This document shows, one piece after another, positions 11,859-22,344 of a DNA stretch of 64,000 nucleotides. The DNA comes from Trifolium pratense (taxonomy: Eukaryota > Streptophyta > Magnoliopsida > Fabales > Fabaceae): positions 35,302,635 to 35,366,634 of the forward strand of contig NC_060063.1 of assembly GCF_020283565.1 (NCBI RefSeq). Direction: 5' to 3'. The position numbers and the translations under genes were made by a program. The notes beneath the pieces are model-generated. The model had not been told where the DNA came from and did no database searches. It saw only the letters and a list, made by a program, of their open reading frames with translations. Numbering within the stretch: the stretch's first letter is position 1; every line of letters begins with the position of its first letter.

Positions 11859-12178
11859 AACCATTCGAAGAAGACGAAGAAATGTGGCAGCGGAAGACTA
11901 CCGAACGAGATTCTATGCCGCATTCTCTCTTTCCTCACCAACAAAGAAGCTTTTGCAACATCAGAATCAATAGCTTCAAATCAACTTACAAATTTAACGA
12001 ATTTGTTTACTCTATTTTTGCCTCTTGTGACGCCGCCGATTATAATGTCAACAGTGTCCATTTCGACATTCAATATGATACTCCTCAATTTGCTTATCAT
12101 CGCAGTTTTCCACATGTAGTAAGATGGATCAACGTTGTTGTTCATCTCAATCATGACATCGATGAACCCTTGTAACAC
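11859..12178 (+). pseudogene. F-box/LRR (FBD-type) protein fragment
   Basis: In the frame from about 11892 the sequence reads GRLPNEILCRILSFL and then TNKEAFATS, a clear F-box helix pair like those of plant F-box/LRR substrate adaptors of SCF ubiquitin ligases. A frameshift follows. From about 11970 another frame gives FVYSIFASCDAADYNVNS, HFDIQYD and SFPHVVRWINVVV, which fits the region after the F-box (positions of the spacer and first repeats). It ends at 12178 without the LRR array. There is no in-frame ATG for the F-box frame. A decayed, internally deleted copy. Confidence 0.65.
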
Positions 12179-12800
12179 TCAAACTTCGTCGCATTCAGTG
12201 TGGAGGGTCTCTTTTGAATTAAATAGATGAAAAACTTCATTTCAATAAGATAATAGATGAAAAACAAAGTTTGAATTAAATATGTGAACTTGTTTTCCAA
12301 CAAGTTGATTTTCATAGGTTCATAGCCCAGTTTACCGTGCTTAATATATGCTTGTATACACAGTCCTTAATTTATGACTTTCTTTCTGTTAACCAAATTG
12401 GAATTGGTATTGTGGTCAAATTTTTACATATATCTATCATATGTATAGGAATTTCTTGATCCCATATATAGTGTATTAATTTTCAATATTTAGCTTGAGG
12501 TTCTTCAGTTAACTTTATTGCCGACATGTGATGTTCTAAAATTTGTTTGTTAATCATGACTCCAAAGTTTTCACAGTGAAGGACAAGTTGAGTAACATTT
12601 TCACAGGAAAATAATCATTGAATATAACAAAAATCTTTAATGGTTGAGATGTTTCCAGCTTGAAACATCACACATAACTTAGGAGACATGGTGTAACAAG
12701 AAAGACCTGCATTGAGTTTCATTAAACACTTTTTAGGGAAGACAATCTCACAAGCTTCGCAACTAAGCCAATGAGTTCCAACATAACTGAATAATAGAAA
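12179..12800. other. No gene recognised between the F-box and mTERF pseudogenes
   Basis: AT-rich; the phrase AGATGAAAAAC occurs twice near 12225 and 12255. No sustained coding frame on either strand. Confidence 0.4.
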
Positions 12801-12809
12801 TTCTGATTA

Positions 12810-13094
12810 ATGCATCATTTCCTACACAATTATTCAAACTAAATTTCATGAATCTAGGGATATCTACAACCATACAAACAATGTCGGAATTAAAAGCACC
12901 TTTGGAGAGTAAAAATTGAAACTTTGGGAGAAGTATGTCTTTTTGGGTATCACAGGAAGGAAGCCAGGGATCTCTTTTGATGATGTTGTGAATATCTGAA
13001 TCAGAGTGAAACCGTGAGTTGTGAAGAAATTGAGAACTGATTCAGATTTCCTCCCGCCCACCAACCCTGTTTTCAAATGAATGTCAATATCCAT
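12810..13094 (-). pseudogene. mTERF-family pseudogene, copy 1 (N-terminal portion)
   Basis: Nuclear-encoded organelle nucleic-acid-binding family (mitochondrial transcription termination factor). The minus strand encodes SVLNFFTTHGFTLIQI near the start, the conserved opening of plant mTERF repeats. A mutated stretch corresponds to the usual LLPKFxFLLSKGA region (here KTYFSQSFNFYSPKVL, frame then lost), and another frame gives NSDIVCMVVDIPRFMKFSLN. The transit peptide and the rest of the repeats are missing. The homologous and longer copy is at 22583-23573. Frameshifts make it non-functional. Confidence 0.7.
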
Positions 13095-13188
13095 TATTCA
13101 CCAACTTAACCTTAATCAAGGTCTGCACCTCGGTAACAATGGGGAATGTTATTATTATATCCATTCACATTCAACTCTTCTAGTAGTT

Positions 13189-13306
13189 GAGTTAAGTCTC
13201 CAGTAATCTATACACATTCTCCATCCAGTAAAAGTGCGAGTTGCAATCAATCATTACACACTACAGCCGAATGGCGAATGTGTATTGATTACTGGAAACT
13301 TAACTC
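13189..13306. ncRNA. Conserved 36-nt stem-loop, copy 1 (miRNA-precursor-like or tiny MITE)
   Basis: Arms 13189-13224 and 13271-13306 are complementary at 33 of 36 positions, with a 46-nt loop; arm sequence includes GAGTTAAGTCTCCAGTAATC and ATACACATTC. The copy at 23681-23801 keeps the structure. Transcription is not shown. Confidence 0.45.
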
Positions 13307-13898
13307 AAAATCCTCCACCAAGGAACCAATGCATCAATTGTTCTCTCACTTTTTGGTAAAAATAGTATGTAATCAAAACAAATACAAAACTCATAAGCTA
13401 AAAAATTCTAGGGAAATTCTTATTTCATACTAAAATTACAATTAAAGAATTATAATGCTCTAAAAACACATCAAACTAATTCTGAACTACAATTAGGAAA
13501 CATTAGTGAAGAATTTGAAGCCTCAGTACCACAGCCAAGAAATTTACATCAAAGAATAAATCTACTCAGACGGTAATTCCAGTTCAAGTATTATCATCAT
13601 CAGCTTCACTAAAACAACAAAATAATAATAATAATAATAATAATTTGAAATGTAATCACACAAATCGGCTCTGCAAAATCATAGTAAATAAGATAAGCAG
13701 ATTCCTATCAGAATGCGAAACAAATGAAAAGCACTATTAATTTTGGTCCAATCATAGCATCTTTGATCAGAACATATAGCTATCAGAGACGTGGCATCAG
13801 ACCTAATCAGTAAACACAACAAACAGTAATAAAAAAACTAAAAGTGAAAAAAAATCCTCAGGAGACCCGTTTCAAATCTCACACACAGTCCCGCAAAT

Positions 13899-13948
13899 AA
13901 CGATCTCGACTGATAACAACAATATGTTAATCGGCGGATGAGATCGTT
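13899..13948. other. Second conserved stem-loop in the mTERF leader, copy 1
   Basis: AACGATCTC (13899) pairs with GAGATCGTT (13940), with further partial pairing inside (GATAAC / GTTAATC). Its counterpart at 24373-24445 has a longer stem. No box C/D or H/ACA set could be assigned with confidence. Confidence 0.35.
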
Positions 13949-14633
13949 CTTTGAAACAGAACTGCTGTTTAGAGTGTCATACGGCACTTCCTATCAATTT
14001 ATGGGAGATCCTCTTCACTGGATAATTTATAGATCAAAAGCAATAAATAAATAATCTGTTACAATTATTAACTTACAATAATAGAGAGTTAAAATGAAAA
14101 GAATAGTATATGTAATGCAGCAATCCGGTAAATCTTGACACAGTAAAAAAAAAGTGCAAGTGAATTTGATGGTACTAACAACATAATTAGTGTTGCAAAC
14201 GAAGAAATTGCCTCAAAACATTCATGTTAAACACCGTTAAGGGACAGAGTGTATTTGGTTAAAAATAATTGATTAAATAAAAATAAAAAAAATGTTACAG
14301 TACTAAAGGGCCTGAAATATCATTAAAAAAATCAAATTCAGACGAGTGAGCCTGTAAAATAATAATTGATATTCGCAAGTATGTGAATATAATTGATTAA
14401 ACCGTGGAATTAACAAAATTTAATCAAGAAGCTGACTTGCGTTTTCAAGAAAAAATTAGTTGAATTTCAGATATATGAAACACAAAAATCAGTTAAACAC
14501 ATGAGAAAATAAGTATCTACATACAAACAATATCAATGAAGATACAAAAAATCGATAAGAATAAAGCAGAAGAAAAAGAGGAACATAACACATATGATTT
14601 GAGTGTGTTACTCAAACTCTGAGCATGCGGTGG

Positions 14634-14694
14634 TTATATATGGAATCAGGGAGGTTACTAGGGTTTTGTTCACACAACCCGTAAAATATGGGCC
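14634..14694 (-). promoter_or_regulatory. mTERF-locus promoter, copy 1: GGCCCATA, telo-box, TATA
   Basis: Reading the minus strand in order: GGCCCATA (14694-14687), telo-box AAACCCTA (14666-14659) and TATA box TATATAA (14640-14634). This site-II-like plus telo-box plus TATA order is known from plant genes for translation and organelle functions, which suits an mTERF gene. The downstream coding region is broken. Confidence 0.55.
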
Positions 14695-15077
14695 GGGTTT
14701 TCAGCAGTTACACTTACACGCCTGAAAATAGTTTGTTTCGTACTCTAGCTTCCGAAACCCTAAATTCCGAAGTATGCCTCAAAACAAAATCACAAATTAA
14801 ATCCTCAAAAACTCTATACCCTAAATCCCCAAATTAATGTTCAATCAAAACCCTAAACAGTTTGTTGTAAATGAGGATCAAAATCAAATCAAGTTTACGA
14901 TTCTTAAAATAATTATTAAAAGTTATTCTGATAAAAAAAATTACTGGGAGAAGACGATTTTTATCGATGATAAAAGTTTTTTTTGAACCACCGATGATAA
15001 AAGTTTTAAAATCAAGTTATTAGTGATTAAAAATTCATGGGATAAGGATAACCACAATATATCACTAATTAATTATA

Positions 15078-15263
15078 GGCAAATGCTAAATAGTGCCCCG
15101 GGCAGGCACTCTTTAAGGCTTAAATAGTAAGTCTTTTATAGAATTTTTATCGGAATGCGTAAAGTCAACGCATTAAAATTTGTAGTGTTTAACTTTTTGA
15201 ATAAAAATTTTTTTTAAATGAAATGCTTAAAGAGTGTCCCGGGTGCACTCATTAGCAAGACCC
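15078..15263. mobile_element. MITE, family A copy 3 (186 bp, 9-bp TSD)
   Basis: Starts GGCAAATGCTAAATAGTGCC and ends CACTCATTAGCAAGACCC. The perfect 9-bp duplication TTAATTATA lies at 15069-15077 and 15264-15272. Same TIR family as 1764 and 8423. Confidence 0.88.
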
Positions 15264-15446
15264 TTAATTATATACCGGATAACTAAACTGTTCATCGCCA
15301 TATTAAAATTGCTACAATGTTGTATTTAAATAATACACGTGGAACGCATGGAAAGAATCACACGAAATTTACAAACTTACCGGGAAAAAAAACACGAAAT
15401 TTACCAAAATTAATTTTCCCAATTTTTTTAAAAATCAATAAATTAA

Positions 15447-15668
15447 TCAATTAAAAGAATAACACACACATTTCCGACCAAGATCCCCCACGAAACAAAA
15501 CGCACGGAACGCGCGTCCCGTGCTCTCAGCTGGGTATATTACTAGTTTGTCGCTTATGTTACTATACCTTGGTTTTTTTGGATAAATAGGAATTGAAAAA
15601 GAGAGAAGAAGAAGAAGAAGACATGTTAATAGAATCATAAATGTGGAAGAGTGAGTTTTCATTCTCAT
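15447..15668 (-). CDS. Short ORF with signal-peptide-like N-terminus, unit U1 (hypothetical)
   Basis: 73 codons starting MRMKTHSSTFMILLTCLLL, with a hydrophobic core of ~16 residues and then SIPIYPKKPRYS. The Leu run is encoded by a CTT/AAG-type trinucleotide repeat. The last third reads into the Helitron terminus, so the natural stop may differ. It recurs in U2 and U3. No family recognised and no sign of splicing. It could equally be a chance ORF conserved by recent duplication. Confidence 0.25.
   Translation of the reverse strand: MRMKTHSSTFMILLTCLLLLLLSFSIPIYPKKPRYSNISDKLVIYPAESTGRAFRAFCFVGDLGRKCVCYSFN
15480..15546 (+). mobile_element. Helitron-like 3' terminus in U1
   Basis: Hairpin GCACGG...CCGTGC followed about 20 nt later by the terminal CTAGT at 15542-15546, next base T. 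That is the usual 3' end of a Helitron inserted between A and T. Repeated at 18434 and 20155. I could not locate the 5' TC end. Confidence 0.6.
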
Positions 15669-15790
15669 GATCTATGATCTATGATTTGATTCTTTCTCTT
15701 CTTCGCCACCGCAAAATGATCTTTTGTGATCACTAAGTGTGTTCTTCGTTCTTGGCCATAAACCACCGTTTTGGATCCTACGAAACGAAA

Positions 15791-18038
15791 GGGATTGATT
15801 ATTATACATAAGCTATCCTTATGCACCATGCATAAGTTACTTAGTGCACCCCCCAAATTACTTGTGCACCCCCCAAATTACTAGCACACCCCCAAATTTC
15901 TCATACACCCCCCAAATTTCTCATGCACCCCCAAATTTCTCATGTACCCCCAAAATTTCTCGCACACCCCCAATATGACTTTTGCCCCCCAATTTTATTT
16001 TTTTGGTCCCCTCCACATTTCTAGTCTAAACCATTTTGTTGTGGGAATGGTTTCAGAGATATGCACTCCAAAACCATTAAGTGTATAAGATGGTTTTAGA
16101 GTACAACCCTATAATTAGAATACAAACAATAATTGTGATTTGAAACCATTTAACCAACATAATGGTTTCCAGAATTTTTAAAACCATATAAACACACATA
16201 AAACCATTTTACAATACAAATGGTTTCAGTGTATAACTATCTGAAACCATTTAACCAACATAATGGTTTCCAGAATTTTTAAAACCATTAAAACACACAT
16301 AAAACCATTTTACAATACAAATGGTTTCAGTGTATAACTATCTGAAACCATTTAACCAGCATAATGGTTTCCAGAATTTTTGAAACCATAAAAACACACA
16401 TAAAACTATTTTACAATACAAATGGTTTTAGTGTATAACTATCTGAAACCATTTAACTGATTTTAAATAATGATTATAATTGTACAAAAAAAAAACAATT
16501 ATGATTCTAATTATAGGTTGTACTTCAAAACCATCTTATGCACTTAATGGTTTTGGAGTGTATATTTTTGAAACCATTCCCACAGCAAAATGGTTTAGGC
16601 TTGAAATATGGGGGGTTAAAAAAAAATGGGTAAATGATCATTTACCCCCCTGCAAAATAAGGAAATTTTCATTTACCCCCTTGCACAGATTTTTTTTCTG
16701 TTTACCCCCCTGCAAAAAATAGATTCTCTCATTTCGCCCCCTGGGTGTACAGTAGAACAAGTGACTGTGCAAATTTGCTGACGTGGCTTGTACACATGGA
16801 AAAAAATCATTTATATTTATTTTTAAATTCCACGTCAGATAATTTTTTTTTCAAAAAAAAAAAAAATTCATACAAAATTTAAAAAACGATTTTTTTTTTT
16901 TTCTTTCAAAATTTTAAAAAAAATTTCCTAGAAAAAACTTTTTTTTTTTTCGTACAAAATTATTGAGTTTTTTTTTTCCTAAAATAGAATAAAAAATGAA
17001 TTTTCTTATTTTACTCCTAAAATAAAAAAAAAAAACAGAATCTTCGCCGTAATCATTTGCTTCCACCGTCATGATTGTATTTGTCGTCGTCTTCTTCAAT
17101 CGCCGAAATCATCTTCTACTTCATTATTGTCTTCTGCTTCTTTATATTTTTCTAGTTTTAGGGCAAATGGTTTTGATAGAAGGGGAAAACACCAATAAAA
17201 CTTGTTTTTCTATTTTATATTTTTTTTTAAAATCTTTTTCTATTTTTTTTAATTCAAAAAGAATAACAAAAAATAAAGTTTTGTTTTTAAAAAATAAAGA
17301 TTATGTTTTTTTTAATTCAAAAAGTTTGAAAATAAATCTTTAAAATTTTTATTTCGGAGTAAATCTTTATTTTGGGAGAAAAATAAGAAAATTCATTTTT
17401 TTTTTATTTTGGGAGGAAATTTTTTTTTTGTTGGAAATTTTTTTAAAATCATTTGTATGAAAAAAAATTAATTTTTTTTGTAGGAATTTTTTTAAAAAAT
17501 TTTGGGGAAAAAAAACAGAATTTTTTTTATTTTGTAGGAAATTTTTTATTTTTTTTTTAAAAATATTATCTGACGTGGAATTTAAAAAATAAATATAAAT
17601 GATTTTTTCCACATGTACAAGCCATGTCAACAGGTTTGCATAGTCACTTGTCCTGCTGTACACCCAGGGGGCGAAATGAGGGAATCTATTTTTTGCAAGG
17701 GGGTAAACAGAAAAAAAATTTGTGCAGGGGGGTAAACGAAAATTTGCTTATTTTGCAGGGGGGTAAATGATCATTTACCCAAAAAAAATTGGGCGCACAA
17801 GTCATTTGGGGTGCGTGAAAAATTTTGGGGGGTGCGCTAGAAATTTGGGGGTGCGCGAAAAATTGGGGGGTGCATGAGAAATTTGGGGGGTGCACGAGAA
17901 ATTTGGGGGGGTGTGAGATTAGGTGTGAGTGTGAGTTGAGATTGACTAGGATTATTACATGTGGATGCTCAATCTAATGGATGTTATTGACTTATGTACC
18001 ATGCATAAGGATTACACTTATGTATAATAACTTCTCCC
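15791..18038. mobile_element. MULE-type element with AAACCATT repeats, copy in U1
   Basis: Ends GGGATTGATTATTATACATA and TATGTATAATAACTTCTCCC, flanked by the 9-bp duplication GAAACGAAA (15782-15790, 18039-18047). Left and right arms carry inverted runs of AAATTTCTCATGCACCCCC-type sequence. The centre has AAACCATT/AATGGTTT palindromes in ~101-bp tandem repeats (about 16140-16450). The net size is about 1086 bp after removing the nested element and its target duplication. Confidence 0.85.
16628..17780. mobile_element. Mutator-type long-TIR element nested in U1 (1153 bp, 9-bp TSD)
   Basis: Ends GGGTAAATGATCATTTACCC at both sides (itself palindromic), followed by long TIRs with CCCCCTGCAAAATAAGG blocks. 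Perfect 9-bp duplication AAAAAAAAT (16619-16627, 17781-17789). U2 shows the uninterrupted target. On the minus strand near 17110-17045 a leader with ATG and acidic codons (MISAIEEDDDKYNHDG) ends in a stop, likely a remnant of the parent's first exon. Confidence 0.9.
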
Positions 18039-18334
18039 GAAACGAAATATATTAATTACTGAATATAGAAACCAAAGTATCCTTGGTCCAAAAATGGGGG
18101 TATTTTGGAATTTTTGGGGGAGGTTTGAAGGTAACTAGGGGGGCTAAAAAGTAAAAAACTTCATCCCCTCTTCTCAATATATTAACAGACCTAAAAATTT
18201 TACCAAAAACACAATCTCTAAATAACTTGTAATCTACCAACATTCAGGGCGGAGCCAGGATTTCAAATTTGGGTGGACAACACGAAATTTACCAAAATTA
18301 ATTTTCCCAATTTTTTTAAAAATCAATAAATTAA

Positions 18335-18550
18335 TCAATTAAAAGAATAACACACACATTTCCGACCAAGATCCCCCACGAAACAAAACGCACGGAACGC
18401 GCGTCCCGTGCTCTCAGCCGGGTATATTACTAGTTTGTCGCTTATGTTACTATACCGTGGTTTTTTTGGATAAATAGGAATTGAAAAAGAGAGAAGAAGA
18501 AGACATGTTAATAGAATCATAAATGTGGAAGAGTGAGTTTTCATTCTCAT
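18335..18550 (-). CDS. Short ORF with signal-peptide-like N-terminus, unit U2 (hypothetical)
   Basis: Same ORF as at 15447-15668 with two fewer Leu codons (71 codons). The length change is a multiple of three, from the AAG repeat, so the frame is kept. Hypothetical. Confidence 0.25.
   Translation of the reverse strand: MRMKTHSSTFMILLTCLLLLSFSIPIYPKKPRYSNISDKLVIYPAESTGRAFRAFCFVGDLGRKCVCYSFN
18368..18434 (+). mobile_element. Helitron-like 3' terminus in U2
   Basis: Same hairpin and CTAGT end as in U1, followed by the same flank TTGTCGCTTATG. The three copies therefore arose by duplicating the whole unit, not by separate insertions. Confidence 0.6.
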
Positions 18551-18671
18551 GATCTATGATCTATGATTTGATTCTTTCTCTTCTTCGCCACCGCAAAATG
18601 ATCTTTTGTGATCACTAAGTGTGTTCTTCGTTTTGGCCATAAACCACCGTTTTGGATCCTACGAAACGAAA

Positions 18672-19758
18672 GGGATTGGTTATTATACATAAGCTATCCT
18701 TATGCACCATGCATAAGTTACTTAGTGCACCCCCCAAATTACTTGTGCACCCCCCAAATTACTAGCACACCCCCAAATTTCTCATACACCCCCCAAATTA
18801 CTTGTGCACCCCCAAATTTCTCATGCACCCCCAAAATTTCTCGCACACCCCCAATATGACTTTTGCCCCCCAATTTTATTTTTTTGGTCCCCTCCACATT
18901 TCTAGTCTAAACCATTTTGTTGTAGGAATGGTTTCAGAGATATGCACTCCAAAACCATTAAGTGTATAAGATGGTTTTAGAGTACAACCCTATAATTAGA
19001 ATACAAACAATAATTGTGATTTGAAACCATTTAACCAACATAATGGTTTCCAGAATTTTTAAAACCATATAAACACACATAAAACCATTTTACAATACAA
19101 ATGGTTTCAGTGTATAACTATCTGAAACCATTTAACCAACATAATGGTTTCCAGAATTTTTAAAACCATTAAAACACACATAAAACCATTTTACAATACA
19201 AATGGTTTCAGTGTATAACTATCTGAAACCATTTAACCAGCATAATGGTTTCCAGAATTTTTGAAACCATAAAAACACACATAAAACTATTTTACAATAC
19301 AAATGGTTTTAGTGTATAACTATCTGAAACCATTTAACTGGTTTTAAATAATGATTATAATTGTACAAAAAAAAAACAATTATGATTCTAATTATAGGTT
19401 GTACTTCAAAACCATCTTATGCACTTAATGGTTTTGGAGTGTATATTTTTGAAACCATTCCCACAGCAAAATGGTTTAGGCTTGAAATATGGGGGGTTAA
19501 AAAAAAATTGGGCGCACAAGTCATTTGGGGGTGCGTGAAAAATTTTGGGGGGTGCGCTAGAAATTTGGGGGTGCGCGAAAAATTGGGGGGTGCATGAGAA
19601 ATTTGGGGGGTGCACGAGAAATTTGGGGGGGTGTGAGATTAGGTGTGAGTGTGAGTTGAGATTGGCTAGGATTATTACATGTGGATGCTCAATCTAATGG
19701 ATGTTATTGACTTATGTACCATGCATAAGGATTACACTTATGTATAATAACTTCTCCC
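18672..19758. mobile_element. MULE-type element with AAACCATT repeats, copy in U2 (1087 bp)
   Basis: Same element as in U1 without the nested insertion: GGGATTGGTTATTATACATA to its inverted end, 9-bp duplication GAAACGAAA at 18663-18671 and 19759-19767. No coding sequence. Confidence 0.9.
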
Positions 19759-20058
19759 GAAACGAAATATATTAATTACTGAATATAGAAACCAAAGTAT
19801 CCTTGGTCCAAAAATGGGGGTATTTTGGAATTTTTGGGGGAGGTTTGAAGGTAACTAGGGGGGCTAAAAAGTAAAAAACTTCATCCCCTCTTCTCAATAT
19901 ATTAACAGACCTAAAAATTTTACCAAAAACACAATCTCTAAATAACTTGTAATCTACCAACATTCAGGGCGGAGCCAGGATTTCAAATTTGGGTGGACAA
20001 CACGAAATTTACCAAAATTAATTTTCCCAATTTTTTTAAAAATCAATAAATTAATCAA

Positions 20059-20280
20059 TTAAAAGAATAACACACACATTTCCGACCAAGATCCCCCCAC
20101 GAAACAAAACGCACGGAACGCGTGTCCCGTGCTCTCAGCCGGGTATATTACTAGTTTGTCGCTTATGTTACTATACCGTGGTTTTTTTGGATAAATAGGA
20201 ATTGAAAAATAGAGAAGAAGAAGAAGAAGAAGACATGTTAATAGAATCATAAATGTGGAAGAGTGAGTTTTCATTCTCAT
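20059..20280 (-). CDS. Short ORF with signal-peptide-like N-terminus, unit U3 (hypothetical)
   Basis: Same N-terminus with a longer Leu run, and S-F changed to Y-F after it. A one-base insertion near 20090 changes the C-terminus after about residue 60. The variation lies in the part overlapping the Helitron end. Hypothetical. Confidence 0.25.
   Translation of the reverse strand: MRMKTHSSTFMILLTCLLLLLLLYFSIPIYPKKPRYSNISDKLVIYPAESTGHAFRAFCFVGGSWSEMCVLFF
20089..20155 (+). mobile_element. Helitron-like 3' terminus in U3
   Basis: Hairpin with one changed loop base (GCGTGTCCCG) and CTAGT at 20151-20155, followed by TTGTCGCTTATG. Confidence 0.6.
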
Positions 20281-20634
20281 GATCTATGATCTATGATTTG
20301 ATTCTTTCTCTTCTTCGCCACCGCAAAATGATCTTTTGTGATCACTAAGTGTGTTCTTCGTTCTTGGCCATAAACCACCGTTTTGGATCCTACGAAACGA
20401 AATATATTAATTACTGAATATAGAAACCAAAGTATCCTTGGTCCAAAAATGGGGGCATTTTGGAATTTTTGGGGGAGGTTTGAAGGTAACTAGGGGGCCT
20501 AAAAAGTAAAAAACTTCATCCCCTCTTCTCAATATATTAACAGGCCTAAAAATTTTACCAAAAACACAATCTCTAAATAACTTGTAATCTACCAACATTC
20601 AGGGGCGGAGCCAGGATTTCAAATTTGGGTGGAC

Positions 20635-21349
20635 CGTCAGTAATTAATGCATAATTTAAGGAAAAAATGTAAATTTTTCTAATGTGCAATATATTAATAT
20701 ATAAAAAAATGCAAAAAAGAACATACAAATAATTACAATTTTCTCATATTTAAGTAAAATAGAATTAACACTATATCTATTATAGAAGGTACTAGGTAGC
20801 AAATTAAAAGAAAAAAGCTTCATATCTAAGAGAAAATTCCTAAAAAAAAAAGAGAAATAATAATGATCTCTTTAAAAAGAAACTTTGTCGATTAAAATTG
20901 ATAAGGTCTAAGACTCTAAGATACTCCTCTTAACAAGAAAGAGGATGTTCATTGAAAATTATAAGATATAAATATTTAATATATTAGACAGTAAACTGTA
21001 TAAAGGCATGCATTATTTTTATAGAAGTGTTGGACATTGTATGTATGATTAGAGAGTTATATGTAAAAGTGTATATAAGTATATTAATATTGTTATTATT
21101 TTATTATGATATGATTGAAAAAGTCAAAGAAACTAACACTATGTTTAGCATGCATATACTAAAAGAAGTTTTAAAGAAACTTGGGAGGACTGTGGCCACC
21201 GTGTGTCCCCCATGTCCCTCTGTCACTGCCGACATTATGTCACCCATTTAAAAAATTACGGGCACTAATGTTATCTCCCAAAAAAACAATGACGATTTAA
21301 TTCACAAAACCGCTCAGGAATACTGCTTAACATTTTTCTTTAAAAAAAA
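20635..21349. other. No gene recognised
   Basis: AT-rich sequence. A more GC-rich stretch at 21181-21245 has no sustained reading frame that I recognise. GTTATCTCCC near 21270 echoes the promoter repeats near 1990. Confidence 0.4.
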
Positions 21350-22344
21350 GGTTAAATTGCACTTTTGGCCCCCTAAGTTTCAGAAACTTGCAATTTTGGC
21401 CCCTTATGTTTCAAAATAGCACTTCTAGCCCCTTAAGTTTCAGAAAGTTGCGATTTTGTCCCCCTATGTTTCAAAATAGCAATTTTGGCCCCCCTAAGTT
21501 TCAGTAGTTGCGATTTTGGCCACCTATGTTTCAAAATAGCACTTTTGACCCCCTATCTTTACCCCTTTTGCAAAACGTCAATTTTGATCGAGTCAAAGTT
21601 GATGTGGCAAGTCACTTAAGTGACTCAGCTGCCACGTCAGCATTTTTTTGTCATCTTATAATTAAAAAAACTAAGAATAAAAAAATAAAAGGAAGAAGTC
21701 ACGTGCATTAAATTTATTTTTTCACTAACACATATATAATCTCAAATCCTAAATAATTAACCTAATTCTTCGTGACGTTTATTCAAAAGGATTTCTCACT
21801 ATACGTAAAAAAAAAACCCTAATCCCAAATCCAAAAATAGGAAACAATGGAAATTGGAAACCCTTCGTGCTTTTTATTATGTCATTTTGATTATGTTATT
21901 TTGATTATGTAATGACTTCTTATATGTAATGACTTAATTTGTTATGTCATTTTGATTTAGAAAAGTGTCTTGAACTTCTATTTTGAATGTAATTTCTTAT
22001 ATGTAATAAGTTTGACTTGTTATGTCATTTTAATTATGTTATTTTGCCTCTGCAGTTTATGCTTAACAGGTTTATATATTATTATGCCACATCAACTTTG
22101 ACTTGGTCAAAATTGACTTTTTGCAAAAAGGGTAAAGATAGGGGGTCAAAAGTGCTATTTTGAAACATAGGGGGTCAAAATTGCAGCTTTCTGAAACTTA
22201 GGGGGCCAAAAATGCTATTTTAAAACATAAGGGGTCAAAATCGCAACTTTTTGAAATTTATGGGGTCAAAAGTGCTATTTTGAAACATAAGGGGCCAAAA
22301 TTGCAAGTTTCTGAAACTTAGGGGGCCAAAAGTGCAATTTAGCC
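21350..22344. mobile_element. Mutator-type long-TIR element (995 bp, 9-bp TSD)
   Basis: Ends GGTTAAATTGCACTTTTGG and CCAAAAGTGCAATTTAGCC. TIRs are built from five or more repeats of the phrase TTTTGGCCCCCTAAGTTTC. Perfect 9-bp duplication TAAAAAAAA (21341-21349, 22345-22353). Interior AT-rich, no ORF of note. Confidence 0.9.

Larger units (their letters stand above)
12820..14720. repeat. Segmental duplication, copy 1 (mTERF 5' region and promoter)
   Basis: Closely matches about 23340-25120 over its whole length with small indels. The marks are the mTERF N-terminus, a 36-nt stem-loop, a second stem-loop, and a promoter with TATA and telo-box. Between 13310 and 14580 there is no ORF; it reads as mTERF leader, intron and promoter sequence (minus-strand gene). 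Confidence 0.85.
15391..18278. repeat. Tandem array unit U1 (2888 bp with nested insertions)
   Basis: First of three head-to-tail units, each starting AACACGAAATTTACC and ending TTTGGGTGGAC. It contains a Helitron 3' end (15546), a short ORF (15447-15668, minus), a MULE-type element (15791-18038) and, nested in that, another (16628-17780). A similar ACACGAAATTTAC just before the array (about 15359) may have seeded unequal exchange. Confidence 0.85.
18279..19998. repeat. Tandem array unit U2 (1720 bp)
   Basis: Nearly identical to U1 but without the 1153-bp nested element. It has its own Helitron 3' end (18434), short ORF (18335-18550, minus) and MULE-type element (18672-19758). Confidence 0.85.
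19999..20634. repeat. Tandem array unit U3 (636 bp), with the empty target site
   Basis: Has the Helitron 3' end (20155) and short ORF (20059-20280, minus). It lacks the ~1.09-kb element: a single GAAACGAAA (20394-20402) replaces element plus duplication. It ends with CAGGGGCGGAGCC (20600-20612), resembling a hAT terminus, for which I found no partner. Confidence 0.85.

Noticed and set aside
13862..14003. C/D or H/ACA snoRNA under the telo-box promoter
   Set aside because: CTGA-like and TGATGA-like words occur, but not in the right order and spacing with closing stems; kept only as an unassigned stem-loop.
17367..17663. 98-codon Lys/Asn/Phe-rich ORF
   Set aside because: Translation of A/T homopolymer-rich interior of the nested Mutator-type element.
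20600..20612. Complete hAT element starting CAGGGGCGGAGCC
   Set aside because: The terminus-like motif is there, but no inverted partner or 8-bp duplication was found downstream.
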